A DNA stretch of 64,000 nt from Nocardiopsis prasina DSM 43845. GTDB taxonomy: Bacteria > Actinomycetota > Actinomycetes > Streptosporangiales > Streptosporangiaceae. Positions 9,315-17,083 of this stretch are shown piece after piece (position 1 is the first letter of the stretch; each line of letters opens with the position of its first letter). Where the stretch lies: positions 28,465 to 92,464 of the forward strand of contig NZ_ANAE01000096.1 in NCBI RefSeq assembly GCF_000341265.1, read 5' to 3'. Under the pieces are notes generated by a model. The model was given only the letters and a program-made list of their open reading frames with translations. It searched no databases and was not told where the DNA came from. Both the position numbers and the translations under genes were made by a program.

Positions 9315-9375
9315 GTCCCCTCCTTCATCGGGTGGGGCCCGGCGTCCGGAGGCACCGGGCGGTGACGCGCGGGGG

Positions 9376-9813
9376 TCAGCGGGAGCGGCTCCGTGCGGAC
9401 CCGCCGCTCCCCGAGGTGCGCCGGTTGCTCTCCTTGCGGAGCGCTTCCACCAGCTCGTCCTTGTTCATGTTGGAGCGGCCGGGGATGTCGAGCTGCCTGG
9501 CCCTGTTGTAGAGGTGGTCCTTGGTGGCCTTGGCGTCGACGCCGCCGGCGGTGGGCAGGTCGCGGCCCGGGCGCTTGCCCGCCCGCGGGTTCCTGGCCTG
9601 CTCGTCCGAGGGGCCCCCGCGGTCTGCCTGCTTGCGCTCCCAGCGGTCACCGACCTTCTCGAACTTGTGTTTGAGGGCGGCGAAGGCGACCCGGTGGGCC
9701 CTCTCACCCTCCCCGTACTCCTTGACGGCGTTGTCGTGCGCCTCGATCCACGTGCGCTGCGCCTTCTTGGGCGACCTGCGCAGGGTGTCCGGGAGTTCCG
9801 TCACTCCAGGCAT
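9376..9813 (-). CDS. chaB: ChaB-family protein with C-terminal Rho-N-like domain
   Basis: A 145-residue protein. Residues 1-60 match the ChaB fold (LPDTLRRSPKKAQRTWIEAH, then AVKEYGEGERAHRVAFAALK). A charged linker follows. Residues about 93-130 (TKDHLYNRARQLDIPGRSNM and onward to DELVEALRK) resemble the SAP/Rho-N helical nucleic-acid-binding module. The tail is rich in Ser/Arg/Gly. AGGAGG lies 8 bases before ATG 9813; the longer open frame upstream lacks such a site. ChaB was named next to the ChaA cation antiporter, but its molecular role is unclear; in actinomycetes the fused form is common near stress genes, as here. Confidence 0.85.
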   Translation of the reverse strand: MPGVTELPDTLRRSPKKAQRTWIEAHDNAVKEYGEGERAHRVAFAALKHKFEKVGDRWERKQADRGGPSDEQARNPRAGKRPGRDLPTAGGVDAKATKDHLYNRARQLDIPGRSNMNKDELVEALRKESNRRTSGSGGSARSRSR

Positions 9814-9871
9814 CGTGTGCGCCTCCTCTGTTTCGACTCTTTCCCGTGCCGCGTGCGTGCCCGTGACTCGC

Positions 9872-11056
9872 TCAAGGTCGGAAGACCACCTTGAACGTCC
9901 CCTCCGACTTGTCCTGGAAGTTCTGGTAGGCCTGCGGGGCCTCGTCCAGGGTGACGTGGTGGGTGGCGAAGTCGTCCACACCCAGAACGTCGTCATCGTC
10001 GAGTCGCGGCAGGATCTCCGGCGCCCAGTGGCGGACGTTGGCCTGACCCATTCGCAGCTGGATCTGCTTGTCGAAGAGGGTGAGCATGGGCAGTGGGTCC
10101 GCCATGCCTCCGTAGACGCCGATCAGTGAGATGGTGCCGCCCCGGCGCACCAGGTCGATCGCTGTCCTCAGCGCGGCCAGGCGATCCACCCCGGCGGTCT
10201 CCATCATCTTGGCCGCCGCGCCCTTGGGCATGAACGCGGCGACTCGCTGCGCGAACCTCGCGGATCCGTGGCCCTGGGCCTCCATGCCCACGGCGTCGAT
10301 CACCGCGTCCGGGCCGCGCCCCTGGGTGCGGTCCCGGACCTGCTCGATCAGGCCGTCCGAGCCCTCGGAGGGGTCGAAGACCTCGACCCCCCTCGCGGCG
10401 GCGCGTGCGCGCCGCTCAGCCACCGGGTCGACGCCGAAGACACGTCCGGCGCCCAGGTGCTGGGCGACTCGGCAGCACATCTCACCGATGGGTCCCAAGC
10501 CCAGAACCGCCACCGATCCACCACGTGCGACGTCCGCGTACCGCACGGCCTGCCAGGCCGTGGGCAGCACGTCCGAGAGGAACACGTAGCGGTCGTCGTG
10601 TCCCTCGCCTGGGATCGGGATGGCGTTGTTGGCGGCTCGCGGTACCCGCAGGTACTCGGCCTGCGCCCCGGGGACCGAGCCGTACAGGGAGCTGTAGCCG
10701 TAGATGCTGGCGCCCATCCCCTGTTCCTCGGCGCGGGTGTTCTCGCACTGGGTCTGCAGACCGCTGTCGCACATGGCGCAGTGTCCGCAGGAGATCTGGA
10801 AGGGGATGACGACGCGCTCCCCCGGTGCCAGCGTGGTGACGCCCGGGCCCACCTCCTCGACCACGCCCAGGGGTTCGTGTCCGAGGATGTCACCCGCGTT
10901 CATGAAGGGCCCGAGCACTTCGTAGAGGTGCAGGTCGGATCCGCAGAGGCCGGAACTGGTGACCCGGATGAGGGCGTCGTCGGGCTGCTCGATGCGCGGA
11001 TCGGGCACGTTCTCGGTCCTGACGTCGCGTGTGCCGTTCCACACCACTGCTCTCAC
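9872..11056 (-). CDS. Zinc-dependent alcohol dehydrogenase (formaldehyde dehydrogenase-like MDR)
   Basis: A 394-residue medium-chain dehydrogenase. The catalytic zinc region is SGLCGSDLHLYE with HE in ILGHEPLGVVEEVG. The structural zinc loop is CGHCAMCDSGLQTQC. A Rossmann motif VLGLGPIGEMCCRVAQHLGA binds NAD(P). The long loop after the cofactor domain and the ending AYQNFQDKSEGTFKVVFRP resemble glutathione-independent formaldehyde dehydrogenase and related alcohol dehydrogenases of actinomycetes. It is the first gene of a minus-strand run with chaB (58 bases apart) and the TPP enzyme. Substrate unproven. Confidence 0.88.
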   Translation of the reverse strand: MRAVVWNGTRDVRTENVPDPRIEQPDDALIRVTSSGLCGSDLHLYEVLGPFMNAGDILGHEPLGVVEEVGPGVTTLAPGERVVIPFQISCGHCAMCDSGLQTQCENTRAEEQGMGASIYGYSSLYGSVPGAQAEYLRVPRAANNAIPIPGEGHDDRYVFLSDVLPTAWQAVRYADVARGGSVAVLGLGPIGEMCCRVAQHLGAGRVFGVDPVAERRARAAARGVEVFDPSEGSDGLIEQVRDRTQGRGPDAVIDAVGMEAQGHGSARFAQRVAAFMPKGAAAKMMETAGVDRLAALRTAIDLVRRGGTISLIGVYGGMADPLPMLTLFDKQIQLRMGQANVRHWAPEILPRLDDDDVLGVDDFATHHVTLDEAPQAYQNFQDKSEGTFKVVFRP

Positions 11057-11122
11057 GGTTCTCCTCCGCTCCGTTCACGCGTGCGGGTGCCTACCTTGTG
11101 GGGCGCCGACGTCCCGACGGAG

Positions 11123-11156
11123 CGCCCCGCCCGGGCCCCCTTGACCGGGCGGGGCG
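11123..11156. terminator. Twelve-base-pair GC stem-loop downstream of the catalase gene
   Basis: CGCCCCGCCCGG (11123-11134) pairs perfectly with CCGGGCGGGGCG (11145-11156) around a 10-base loop. It is about 200 bases downstream of the catalase stop and 67 bases upstream of the alcohol dehydrogenase start on the same strand. It probably ends catalase transcription and insulates the next operon. The remaining sequence between 11057 and 11353 shows no gene. Confidence 0.6.
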
Positions 11157-11353
11157 GGTTCCGTTTCCAGGGTGGTCCCGTCGGCGGTGGTCCGCTCAGC
11201 GGTCGGCGTCACCATGCTGATCGGACCGCCTGGGCTGGGTCTCCCAGGCCACACGTTGACTGCCTTCTATGGGTGCCCTTGCCGACCTCCCGGCCCCTGA
11301 AACATCCACTGACTCCCTGTTCCCGCGACAGTCCCCTCGCGGACGCGGAGCAG

Positions 11354-13444
11354 TCAGGCAGAGACGGGCTGGGTCGGCCGAGTCCAGTCGCGGTGTTCCC
11401 CGATCAGGCGTGCGAACTCCCTGACCAGGCCCTCGTCCACCCCAGGGGCCCGGACCACGCCATGGGTGGTCTCGGTGACCGTGGGCGGATGGCCGAGGGT
11501 GTCAGGGAGCCCAGGGGCGTCGAGCAACACGGTTCCCGCCCCGACCGCGGCGATGGCCTTGGCGTGCTTGTAGGCCTCCAGCACGAAGTGCCGGGCCTCG
11601 CCGTCCCGGGCGAGCGAGGCTGCGGCGTCGCCGCCGCCGGGGACGGCCACGGCGTCGTAGAGGACCGAGGAGACGGTCGTGAAGGCGCGGTCCACCGGCA
11701 GAGTGCCGCCCTCACGGGTGCGCACCGAGCCGTCCAGCCGGGCGAGCGCCTCCACGACGGCTCCTTCGGCCACCAGGGCCTGCCGCAGAGCCTCGACCTC
11801 GGCGCCGTCCACTCCGTGGTCGACCAGCACCGCGACCTGGCGTCCGGTCAGGTCTCCGAACGCGGTGTTGGCCTGGCTGAGCGCGGGTGAGGTCCGGGTG
11901 TGGCGGCCGGTACCGGGGTCCTGCGGCGGCTCCACGCCCACACCCTCGGCGACCTCGACTGCCAGGCCGTGGTCCACGTGGGCCAGGTTGGCCACCGCCC
12001 GCTGACGCACCGCCAACTCCTCGCACTTGCCCAGCTCGAAGCGGAACGCGGCCACCAGGTGCTCCCGCTCCCAGTCGACGAGGCTGTTCAGGAACAACCT
12101 GGCTTGGGAGTAGTGGTCCTTGAAGCTCTCCGCCCGTTTGCGGATCTTGTTGCCTTCGACCTTCTCCGTGTAGTGCCGGTAGACGTTCTCGTCAGCCAGC
12201 GCGGGGCAGCCGCCGCCCAGGGAGTTCGGGTAGTAGGAGGTCTGGCCGCGGTGTACCCGGTGCTGGGAGAACCCGTCGCGCTGGTTGTTGCTCACCTGTG
12301 CCACGGGCCGGTTGACGGGGATCTGTTGGAAGTTGGACCCGCCCAGGCGCAACAGCTGCGTGTCCAGGTAGGAGAAGTTGCGGGCCTGGAGCAGCGGATC
12401 GTTGGTGAAATCGATCCCCGGGACGACGTTCGCGGTGTGGAAGGCGACCTGTTCGGTCTCAGCGAAGAAGTTGTCCGGGTTGCGGTCCAGCACCATGCGC
12501 CCGATGGGGCGTACCGGCACCTGCTCCTCGGGGATGATCTTGGTGGCGTCCAGCAGGTCGAAGTCGAACGCGTGCTCGTCCTCCTCCGGGATCAGCTGCA
12601 CCCCCAGCTCCCACTCGGGGAACTGGCCGCGCTCGATGGACTCCCACAGGTCACGCCGGTTGAAGTCGGGATCCTTGCCCTGGATGCGCTGGGCCTCGTC
12701 CCACACCAGCGAGTGCGTGCCCAGGAGCGGCTTCCAGTGGAACTTGACGAAGGTCCCCCGACCCCCGGCGTTGACGAACCGGAAGGTGTGCACGCCGAAG
12801 CCCTGCATGGTGCGGTAGCTGCGCGGGATCGCCCGGTCCGACATCAGCCACATCATCATGTGGGTGGTCTCCGGCTGGAGTCCGACGAAGTCCCACAGGG
12901 TATCGTGCGCGGACTGGGCCTGCGGAATCTCGTTGTGCGGCTCGGGCTTGACCGCGTGCACGAAGTCGGGGAACTTGATGCCGTCCTGGATGAAGAAGAC
13001 GGGCATGTTGTTGCCGACCAGGTCGTAGTTCCCCTGTTCGGTGTAGAACTTGACCGCGAAGCCGCGCACGTCGCGGACGGTGTCCGCGGAACCTCGGGAC
13101 CCGGCCACGGTGGAGAAGCGGACGAAGACGGGGGTGGTGACGTCGGGCCCGCTGAGGAAGTGGGCCGCGGTCACCTCGGAGAGGTCCTCGTAGGGCGTGA
13201 AGTGGCCGTAGGCCCCCGCTCCCCTGGCGTGCACGACGCGTTCGGGGATGCGCTCGTGGTCGAAGTGGGTGATCTTCTCCCGAGCGTGGAAGTCCTCCAG
13301 GAGGGTGGGGCCACGTTCCCCGGCGCTGAGGGAGTTGTCGGTGTCCTCGACCCGCACACCGGTCTCGGTGGTCAGCGGGCCCTGGGAGTCAGTGCGGTTC
13401 TGTTCCAGAAGCCGGTCCTTGGCGTCCTGCTCGTGGTCGGGCAT
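11354..13444 (-). CDS. katE: Large-subunit catalase (KatE/HPII type)
   Basis: A 696-residue clade 2 catalase that disproportionates hydrogen peroxide. The distal His is in [12 protein letters not shown] (about residue 72), the Asn in [11 protein letters not shown], and the proximal heme Tyr in [12 protein letters not shown]. The C-terminal 150 residues after the catalase core form the flavodoxin/class I amidotransferase-like domain typical of HPII ([20 protein letters not shown] through AVPGGGDAA). It is slightly shorter than E. coli HPII because the N-terminal arm is reduced. ATG 13444 has GGGGGAG six bases upstream and starts the expected [10 protein letters not shown] leader; the frame open further upstream is not homologous. 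Confidence 0.93.
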   Translation of the reverse strand: MPDHEQDAKDRLLEQNRTDSQGPLTTETGVRVEDTDNSLSAGERGPTLLEDFHAREKITHFDHERIPERVVHARGAGAYGHFTPYEDLSEVTAAHFLSGPDVTTPVFVRFSTVAGSRGSADTVRDVRGFAVKFYTEQGNYDLVGNNMPVFFIQDGIKFPDFVHAVKPEPHNEIPQAQSAHDTLWDFVGLQPETTHMMMWLMSDRAIPRSYRTMQGFGVHTFRFVNAGGRGTFVKFHWKPLLGTHSLVWDEAQRIQGKDPDFNRRDLWESIERGQFPEWELGVQLIPEEDEHAFDFDLLDATKIIPEEQVPVRPIGRMVLDRNPDNFFAETEQVAFHTANVVPGIDFTNDPLLQARNFSYLDTQLLRLGGSNFQQIPVNRPVAQVSNNQRDGFSQHRVHRGQTSYYPNSLGGGCPALADENVYRHYTEKVEGNKIRKRAESFKDHYSQARLFLNSLVDWEREHLVAAFRFELGKCEELAVRQRAVANLAHVDHGLAVEVAEGVGVEPPQDPGTGRHTRTSPALSQANTAFGDLTGRQVAVLVDHGVDGAEVEALRQALVAEGAVVEALARLDGSVRTREGGTLPVDRAFTTVSSVLYDAVAVPGGGDAAASLARDGEARHFVLEAYKHAKAIAAVGAGTVLLDAPGLPDTLGHPPTVTETTHGVVRAPGVDEGLVREFARLIGEHRDWTRPTQPVSA

Positions 13445-14078
13445 GTCGAACTCCCCCCGTCGGGTCCAGGTCGGGACGGGCACCGCCCGTCCCGCCTCGC
13501 CATGACCGAGGAGACGACCTCGTAAACGCCGCACACCGGAATTTGACCCCGTCTCGCCCGGCCGGATGCCGAGCTTGGTCGGGCGGCGACGCGCTGCCAT
13601 CGCGATCGATGCTGCCGCGGGGTGCCCAGCCGCGCCGATCCGAGCGGGGTCTGCGGAGAAGCCCCGTGCATCTGCGGGCCGAGGGCAGCCCGGCGTTGCC
13701 AGCCGAGTGGCCAAGGCTCCCTGGTGGTGGTGCCGAGATCGACGCGGCCTCCTTGCGAGCAGAGTTCTGACGTGCCGGCGCCTGCCCGTTCAGCCCGCCC
13801 GCCGGTTCGATGGACGCCGGCGGGGCGGGCTGGACCTGTCAGAGGTGAGGACTCGTTCGCGTGCCTCCGACTTCTTCTTGTCGGGGGCAAACCCCTCGTG
13901 CGTGGGGTTCCCGTGTGGATGCGCGCGGACGTGGACGGGCGTCCTGGTTCGTCCCCACGTCCTTTGTGGGTCGTCCTCCGCGAGCCGTTCTCACTGCGGT
14001 CTCCTCGTCGCGCGCGTCGGACGGTTCCCGTGTGTGTCGGCTGCTTCCCGTGCGACTGGTCGAAGGGGGCTTTCTTCC
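13445..14078. other. 634-base gap without a supportable gene, containing strong stem-loops
   Basis: No open frame here has a ribosome site together with recognisable protein sequence; the long plus-strand frame continuing to 14807 is the antisense of the methyltransferase. The region holds a long GC hairpin (13791-13832), plus smaller dyads such as GGGG/CCCC near 13888-13898. It separates the catalase transcription unit from the metallophore cluster and is the natural left boundary of the cluster. Confidence 0.5.
13791..13832. terminator. Long GC hairpin at the left end of the metallophore cluster
   Basis: CAGCCCGCCCGCCGG (13791-13805) pairs with CCGGCGGGGCGGGCTG (13817-13832) with a single bulged base, around an 11-base loop. 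It lies about 250 bases beyond the stop of the methyltransferase at 14079, which is transcribed toward it. It is the best candidate terminator for that arm. Confidence 0.6.
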
Positions 14079-14831
14079 TCAGTGCCCCCGACCGGACTGT
14101 GGAATGGTGAGGACACCGATCTCGGGGGCCCCGGGCACACCGGGCCCGCTGATCAGCTTCCCCGTCATTCCCGCTTCCTCAGCGAGGTCGGCGATGCTGA
14201 GGTTCTCCCACAGGTAGGTGTCGTGGGTGCTGCGCACCACCGTGCCGTCGTGAAGCACCTTCCAGGTCGTCTCCCACCTGAGGATGTTGCCCTCGACAGG
14301 TTCGACCTGCATCCACCACTCGTAGGTCTGTTCGCCGATACGTTCGCGCAGCATCCGGAAGGGAGGGATCGCCTTGGCGGAGCCGGTGCCCATGAGTTCC
14401 ACGATGATCGGTGCTCCGGGTGGAACGTGGTCGCCCAGCTTGCGCCAGAGTGCGGCTCGTTCGTCCTTGGTGAGGTGCCCGAGCACACCGAAGATGACCA
14501 CCGCGCCCACACGATCGGGCAGGCGGATGTGCTGGGCGGGTTCGGCGCTGATGGTCACGCGAGACCGCAGGTCGACCTTGCCGAAGACGCGGCTGGTGAG
14601 CATGGCCCGCATGGGAGTCGAGGGTTCCGCGGCGATGATTGGAGCACTGGGCAGGGCGGCCGCGATCACTTCGGTGATGCTGCCCGTGCCCGCGCCGATT
14701 TCGACGATGGGGCCGGTTCCGGCGTTGACACCGGCCAACGCGGTGCGCAGAGGTCCCGCGCTGGTGCGCACATGGCGTGCGGCGACCATTTCGTAGAACT
14801 CGGCTGAGGCCGTGTAGTAGTCGGCGACCAT
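14079..14831 (-). CDS. SAM-dependent methyltransferase, paralogue of the imine reductase C-domain
   Basis: A 250-residue class I methyltransferase. SAM motif I is VEIGAGTGSITE, followed by an acidic loop AAEPSTPMRAML and the post-motif IFGVLGHLTKDE. Its family resemblance is closest to the C-terminal half of the reductase encoded at 17073-19037: both share the ADYY/SDYN..AAEFYE start, GVLGHL, PGAPI(I/V)VEL and YEWWM blocks. This points to an internal duplication. AAGGG precedes ATG 14831, 25 bases after the thioesterase stop, so the two form an operon. It probably adds a methyl group (N, O or C) to the metallophore; the acceptor is not predictable from sequence. Confidence 0.85.
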   Translation of the reverse strand: MVADYYTASAEFYEMVAARHVRTSAGPLRTALAGVNAGTGPIVEIGAGTGSITEVIAAALPSAPIIAAEPSTPMRAMLTSRVFGKVDLRSRVTISAEPAQHIRLPDRVGAVVIFGVLGHLTKDERAALWRKLGDHVPPGAPIIVELMGTGSAKAIPPFRMLRERIGEQTYEWWMQVEPVEGNILRWETTWKVLHDGTVVRSTHDTYLWENLSIADLAEEAGMTGKLISGPGVPGAPEIGVLTIPQSGRGH

Positions 14832-14856
14832 GGTGGTGTCCCTTCTAGCTGAGGTG

Positions 14857-15648
14857 TCAGGGTGTGCTGGGCCAGGTGGGTGCCGTGTCGCCGGGGTCCT
14901 GCCCGAGGGCCTGGGCGATGGTGGCCGCGACCCTGCGGCGCTGCTGCGCGAGGAAGAAGTGACCGCCAGGGAACACCTCGGTGGTGACCTCTCGGGTTGT
15001 CGTGGTCTCCCAGGTCGCCGCCGCTTCCACCGAGCACTCCGGGTCCTGCGCACCGATGAGGACGTGCACGGGAATGTCGAGGGGTTTCGCCCTGGTCGGG
15101 TGGTAGGTCTCGATCAGTCGGTAGTCGTTACGCACGTAGCGCAGCACTGCTGTTCGTAGCTCCTCGTCGGCCAGGACCTCGGGCGGAGTGCCACCCAGAC
15201 GAGTGAGGTCGGCTGCCAGATGGGCGTCGTCGCGCAGGTGGACGTCGCCGCGGTGGGCGTGGTGGGGTGCGGGCCGCCCTGACGCGAAGAGCCGGACAGG
15301 CGCTGGAATCGACCTCCGACGCGCTTCCACAGCCACCTCGTAGGCCACAGCGCTTCCCATGCTGTGTCCCAAGAGCGCGTAGGGGCGGTCCGTGAGGGGG
15401 TCCAGTGCGTTGACGACTGCGTCGACGACTTCGTGCATCGTGTCGACCATGGGGTCACCGAAGCGGTCCTCGCGCCCGGGATACTGCACGGTGAGCGCCT
15501 CGATGCCGGATGGCAGCAGGTACTGCCACGGGCGTAGCGAGGATGCCGATCCGCCGGCGTGGGGCAGGCAGATGAGGCGCACATCCGCCTGGGGGCGGCG
15601 CCGGGGCCTGCGCAGCCATGGGCTGAGGGGTGGGTGCTGCGGGTCCAC
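14857..15648 (-). CDS. Type II thioesterase (proof-reading, NRPS-associated)
   Basis: A 263-residue alpha/beta hydrolase of the GrsT/PchC/YbtT class that removes wrong or stalled acyl groups from carrier proteins. Visible features are the oxyanion segment LICLPHAGGSASSLRPW, the nucleophile elbow GHSMGSAVAYE (Ser), the acidic region ALIGAQDPE-like VLIGAQDPECS, and the final catalytic His in FPGGHFFL. GTG 15648 is preferred because AGGAG lies 7 bases before it; an upstream in-frame GTG at 15666 has no site. It is divergent from the P450 gene across a 200-base AT-rich promoter region and is followed by a methyltransferase in the same operon. Confidence 0.88.
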   Translation of the reverse strand: MDPQHPPLSPWLRRPRRRPQADVRLICLPHAGGSASSLRPWQYLLPSGIEALTVQYPGREDRFGDPMVDTMHEVVDAVVNALDPLTDRPYALLGHSMGSAVAYEVAVEARRRSIPAPVRLFASGRPAPHHAHRGDVHLRDDAHLAADLTRLGGTPPEVLADEELRTAVLRYVRNDYRLIETYHPTRAKPLDIPVHVLIGAQDPECSVEAAATWETTTTREVTTEVFPGGHFFLAQQRRRVAATIAQALGQDPGDTAPTWPSTP

Positions 15649-15671
15649 GGGAGTTCTCCTGATCACGTTCT

Positions 15672-15722
15672 ATTCCACGCATAATGGAATGGCTTTTAAT
15701 GGCGCCGACATTGACAGCGCCA
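15672..15722. promoter_or_regulatory. Two inverted repeats and a TTGACA box in the thioesterase/P450 divergent promoter
   Basis: ATTCCA (15672-15677) and TGGAAT (15685-15690) form a perfect 6+6 dyad with a 7-base spacer. TGGCGC (15700-15705) and GCGCCA (15717-15722) form a second dyad with an 11-base spacer that contains TTGACA (15711-15716), a -35-like hexamer facing the P450. These differ from the Fur/Zur-like palindromes elsewhere in the cluster, so this arm may answer to another regulator. No regulator gene lies adjacent. Confidence 0.45.
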
Positions 15723-15856
15723 GTGATATTGGTCTCGAGTCGCGTTTTCGATTTCGTGTTGGAATTCAGATCCGCCCACTGTAAAGTCAGGCACGGGGAT
15801 CTGTGGATTTATCCGCCTTCCCGTTTTCTCGCTCTATTCTTCCAAGAAGGGCTGGT

Positions 15857-17083
15857 GTGCGTATGTCCGACGCCGACGGGGTGAAGCTTCCGGCTTTTCC
15901 CATGCCGCGCGAATGCCCGTTCTCGGCTCCAAGCGCCTATGCCGACCTGCGACGGCGCGGCCCCGTGGCCCAGGTGCGCCTGCCCACCGGCCGCACCGCC
16001 TGGGTGGTGACCGGCTACCAGGAGGTGCGCGCGGTGCTCGCCGATCCCCGCGTCAGCGCGGACATCCGCAGGCCCGGTTTTCCGGCGCTGGTGGAGGGTG
16101 AGCAGGAGGCGGGCACGAAGACGACACCGTTCATCCGCATGGACCCGCCTGAGCACTCCCGGTTCCGCCGAATGCTGTTGGCGGAGATGACAGTGCGCAA
16201 GGCGCGTCGGATGCGCCGTGACATTCAGCGGGTCGTCGACGACCGCATCGATGAATTGCTGTCCTACGGCCCGCCCGCTGATCTGGTGACCCACTTCGCC
16301 CATGTGGTCTCCAGCACCGTCATGTGCGAGTTGATCGGGCTGCGTCGCGGCGACCCGCTGTTCCGGCGTGTCACCGAGACCCTCGGTTCCCAGGTCTTCG
16401 GCGGCGGTTCCAGCACCGCGGAGGGGGCCAGCGAGGGCATCGGCGCCCTGGGAGCGGTGGTGGAGGACGCCGTGCGTGCTCGGGAAAGCGACCCCGGTGA
16501 GGACCTGCTGAGTCGACTGGTCCACGAGCGGTTGCCCTCGGGTGAGCTGACTCGACAGGAACTGGTGACCACGATCAGCATTCTGATCGTCGCGGGCTGG
16601 GAGACCACCACCAATCAGATCGCCCTGAGCGTGCTCGCCCTGCTGCGGCGACCCGAGCTGCTCGACCGGTTGCGACGCGACCCCGCTGTGCTTCCTCAGG
16701 CTGTCGAAGAACTCCTTCGGTCCCTGTCCGTGGGCGATTCCATCGCGCTGCGCACAGCCACGGAGGACATCGAGATCGGCGGCACCGTCATCCCTGCGGG
16801 CGATGGGATCATCCCGCTGCTGGCTGCGGCCGACCACGACCCCACGGTGTTCCCCGACCCCGAACGCATCGACTTCGACCGCACTGGTAGGACCCACGTG
16901 GCGTTCAGCTACGGGATCCACCAGTGCGTGGGCCAGAACGTGGCCCGTCTCGAACTCGGGATCGCCATCGGAACCCTGGTCGACCGCATGCCCGGGCTCC
17001 GGGCCGCGGAGCCGTTCGAGTCGGTCCGGTACCGTCACGACGGCATCGCGTTCGGGCCCGAACGGGTGCTCGTCACGTGGTGA
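15857..17083 (+). CDS. Cytochrome P450 (metallophore tailoring)
   Basis: A 408-residue bacterial class I P450. The I-helix motif is VAGWETTTNQ, the ExxR motif is EELLR, and the heme-thiolate loop is FSYGIHQCVGQ with the axial Cys. GTG 15857 is chosen because AAGAAGG sits 6 bases before it; ATG 15863 is the alternative and changes only two residues. The gene runs opposite to its neighbours and its end overlaps the end of the imine reductase gene by 11 bases. A ferredoxin gene of the P450-partner type (34216) lies in the same cluster; no ferredoxin reductase is present. A hydroxylation, oxidation or ring aromatisation of the metallophore is likely but not assignable. Confidence 0.9.
   Translation: MRMSDADGVKLPAFPMPRECPFSAPSAYADLRRRGPVAQVRLPTGRTAWVVTGYQEVRAVLADPRVSADIRRPGFPALVEGEQEAGTKTTPFIRMDPPEHSRFRRMLLAEMTVRKARRMRRDIQRVVDDRIDELLSYGPPADLVTHFAHVVSSTVMCELIGLRRGDPLFRRVTETLGSQVFGGGSSTAEGASEGIGALGAVVEDAVRARESDPGEDLLSRLVHERLPSGELTRQELVTTISILIVAGWETTTNQIALSVLALLRRPELLDRLRRDPAVLPQAVEELLRSLSVGDSIALRTATEDIEIGGTVIPAGDGIIPLLAAADHDPTVFPDPERIDFDRTGRTHVAFSYGIHQCVGQNVARLELGIAIGTLVDRMPGLRAAEPFESVRYRHDGIAFGPERVLVTW

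Noticed and set aside
13566..14807. Long plus-strand open frame of about 413 codons
   Set aside because: Its second half is exactly antisense to the clearly homologous methyltransferase on the minus strand, and the first half has no recognisable protein features or ribosome site. Such shadow frames are expected at this GC content.
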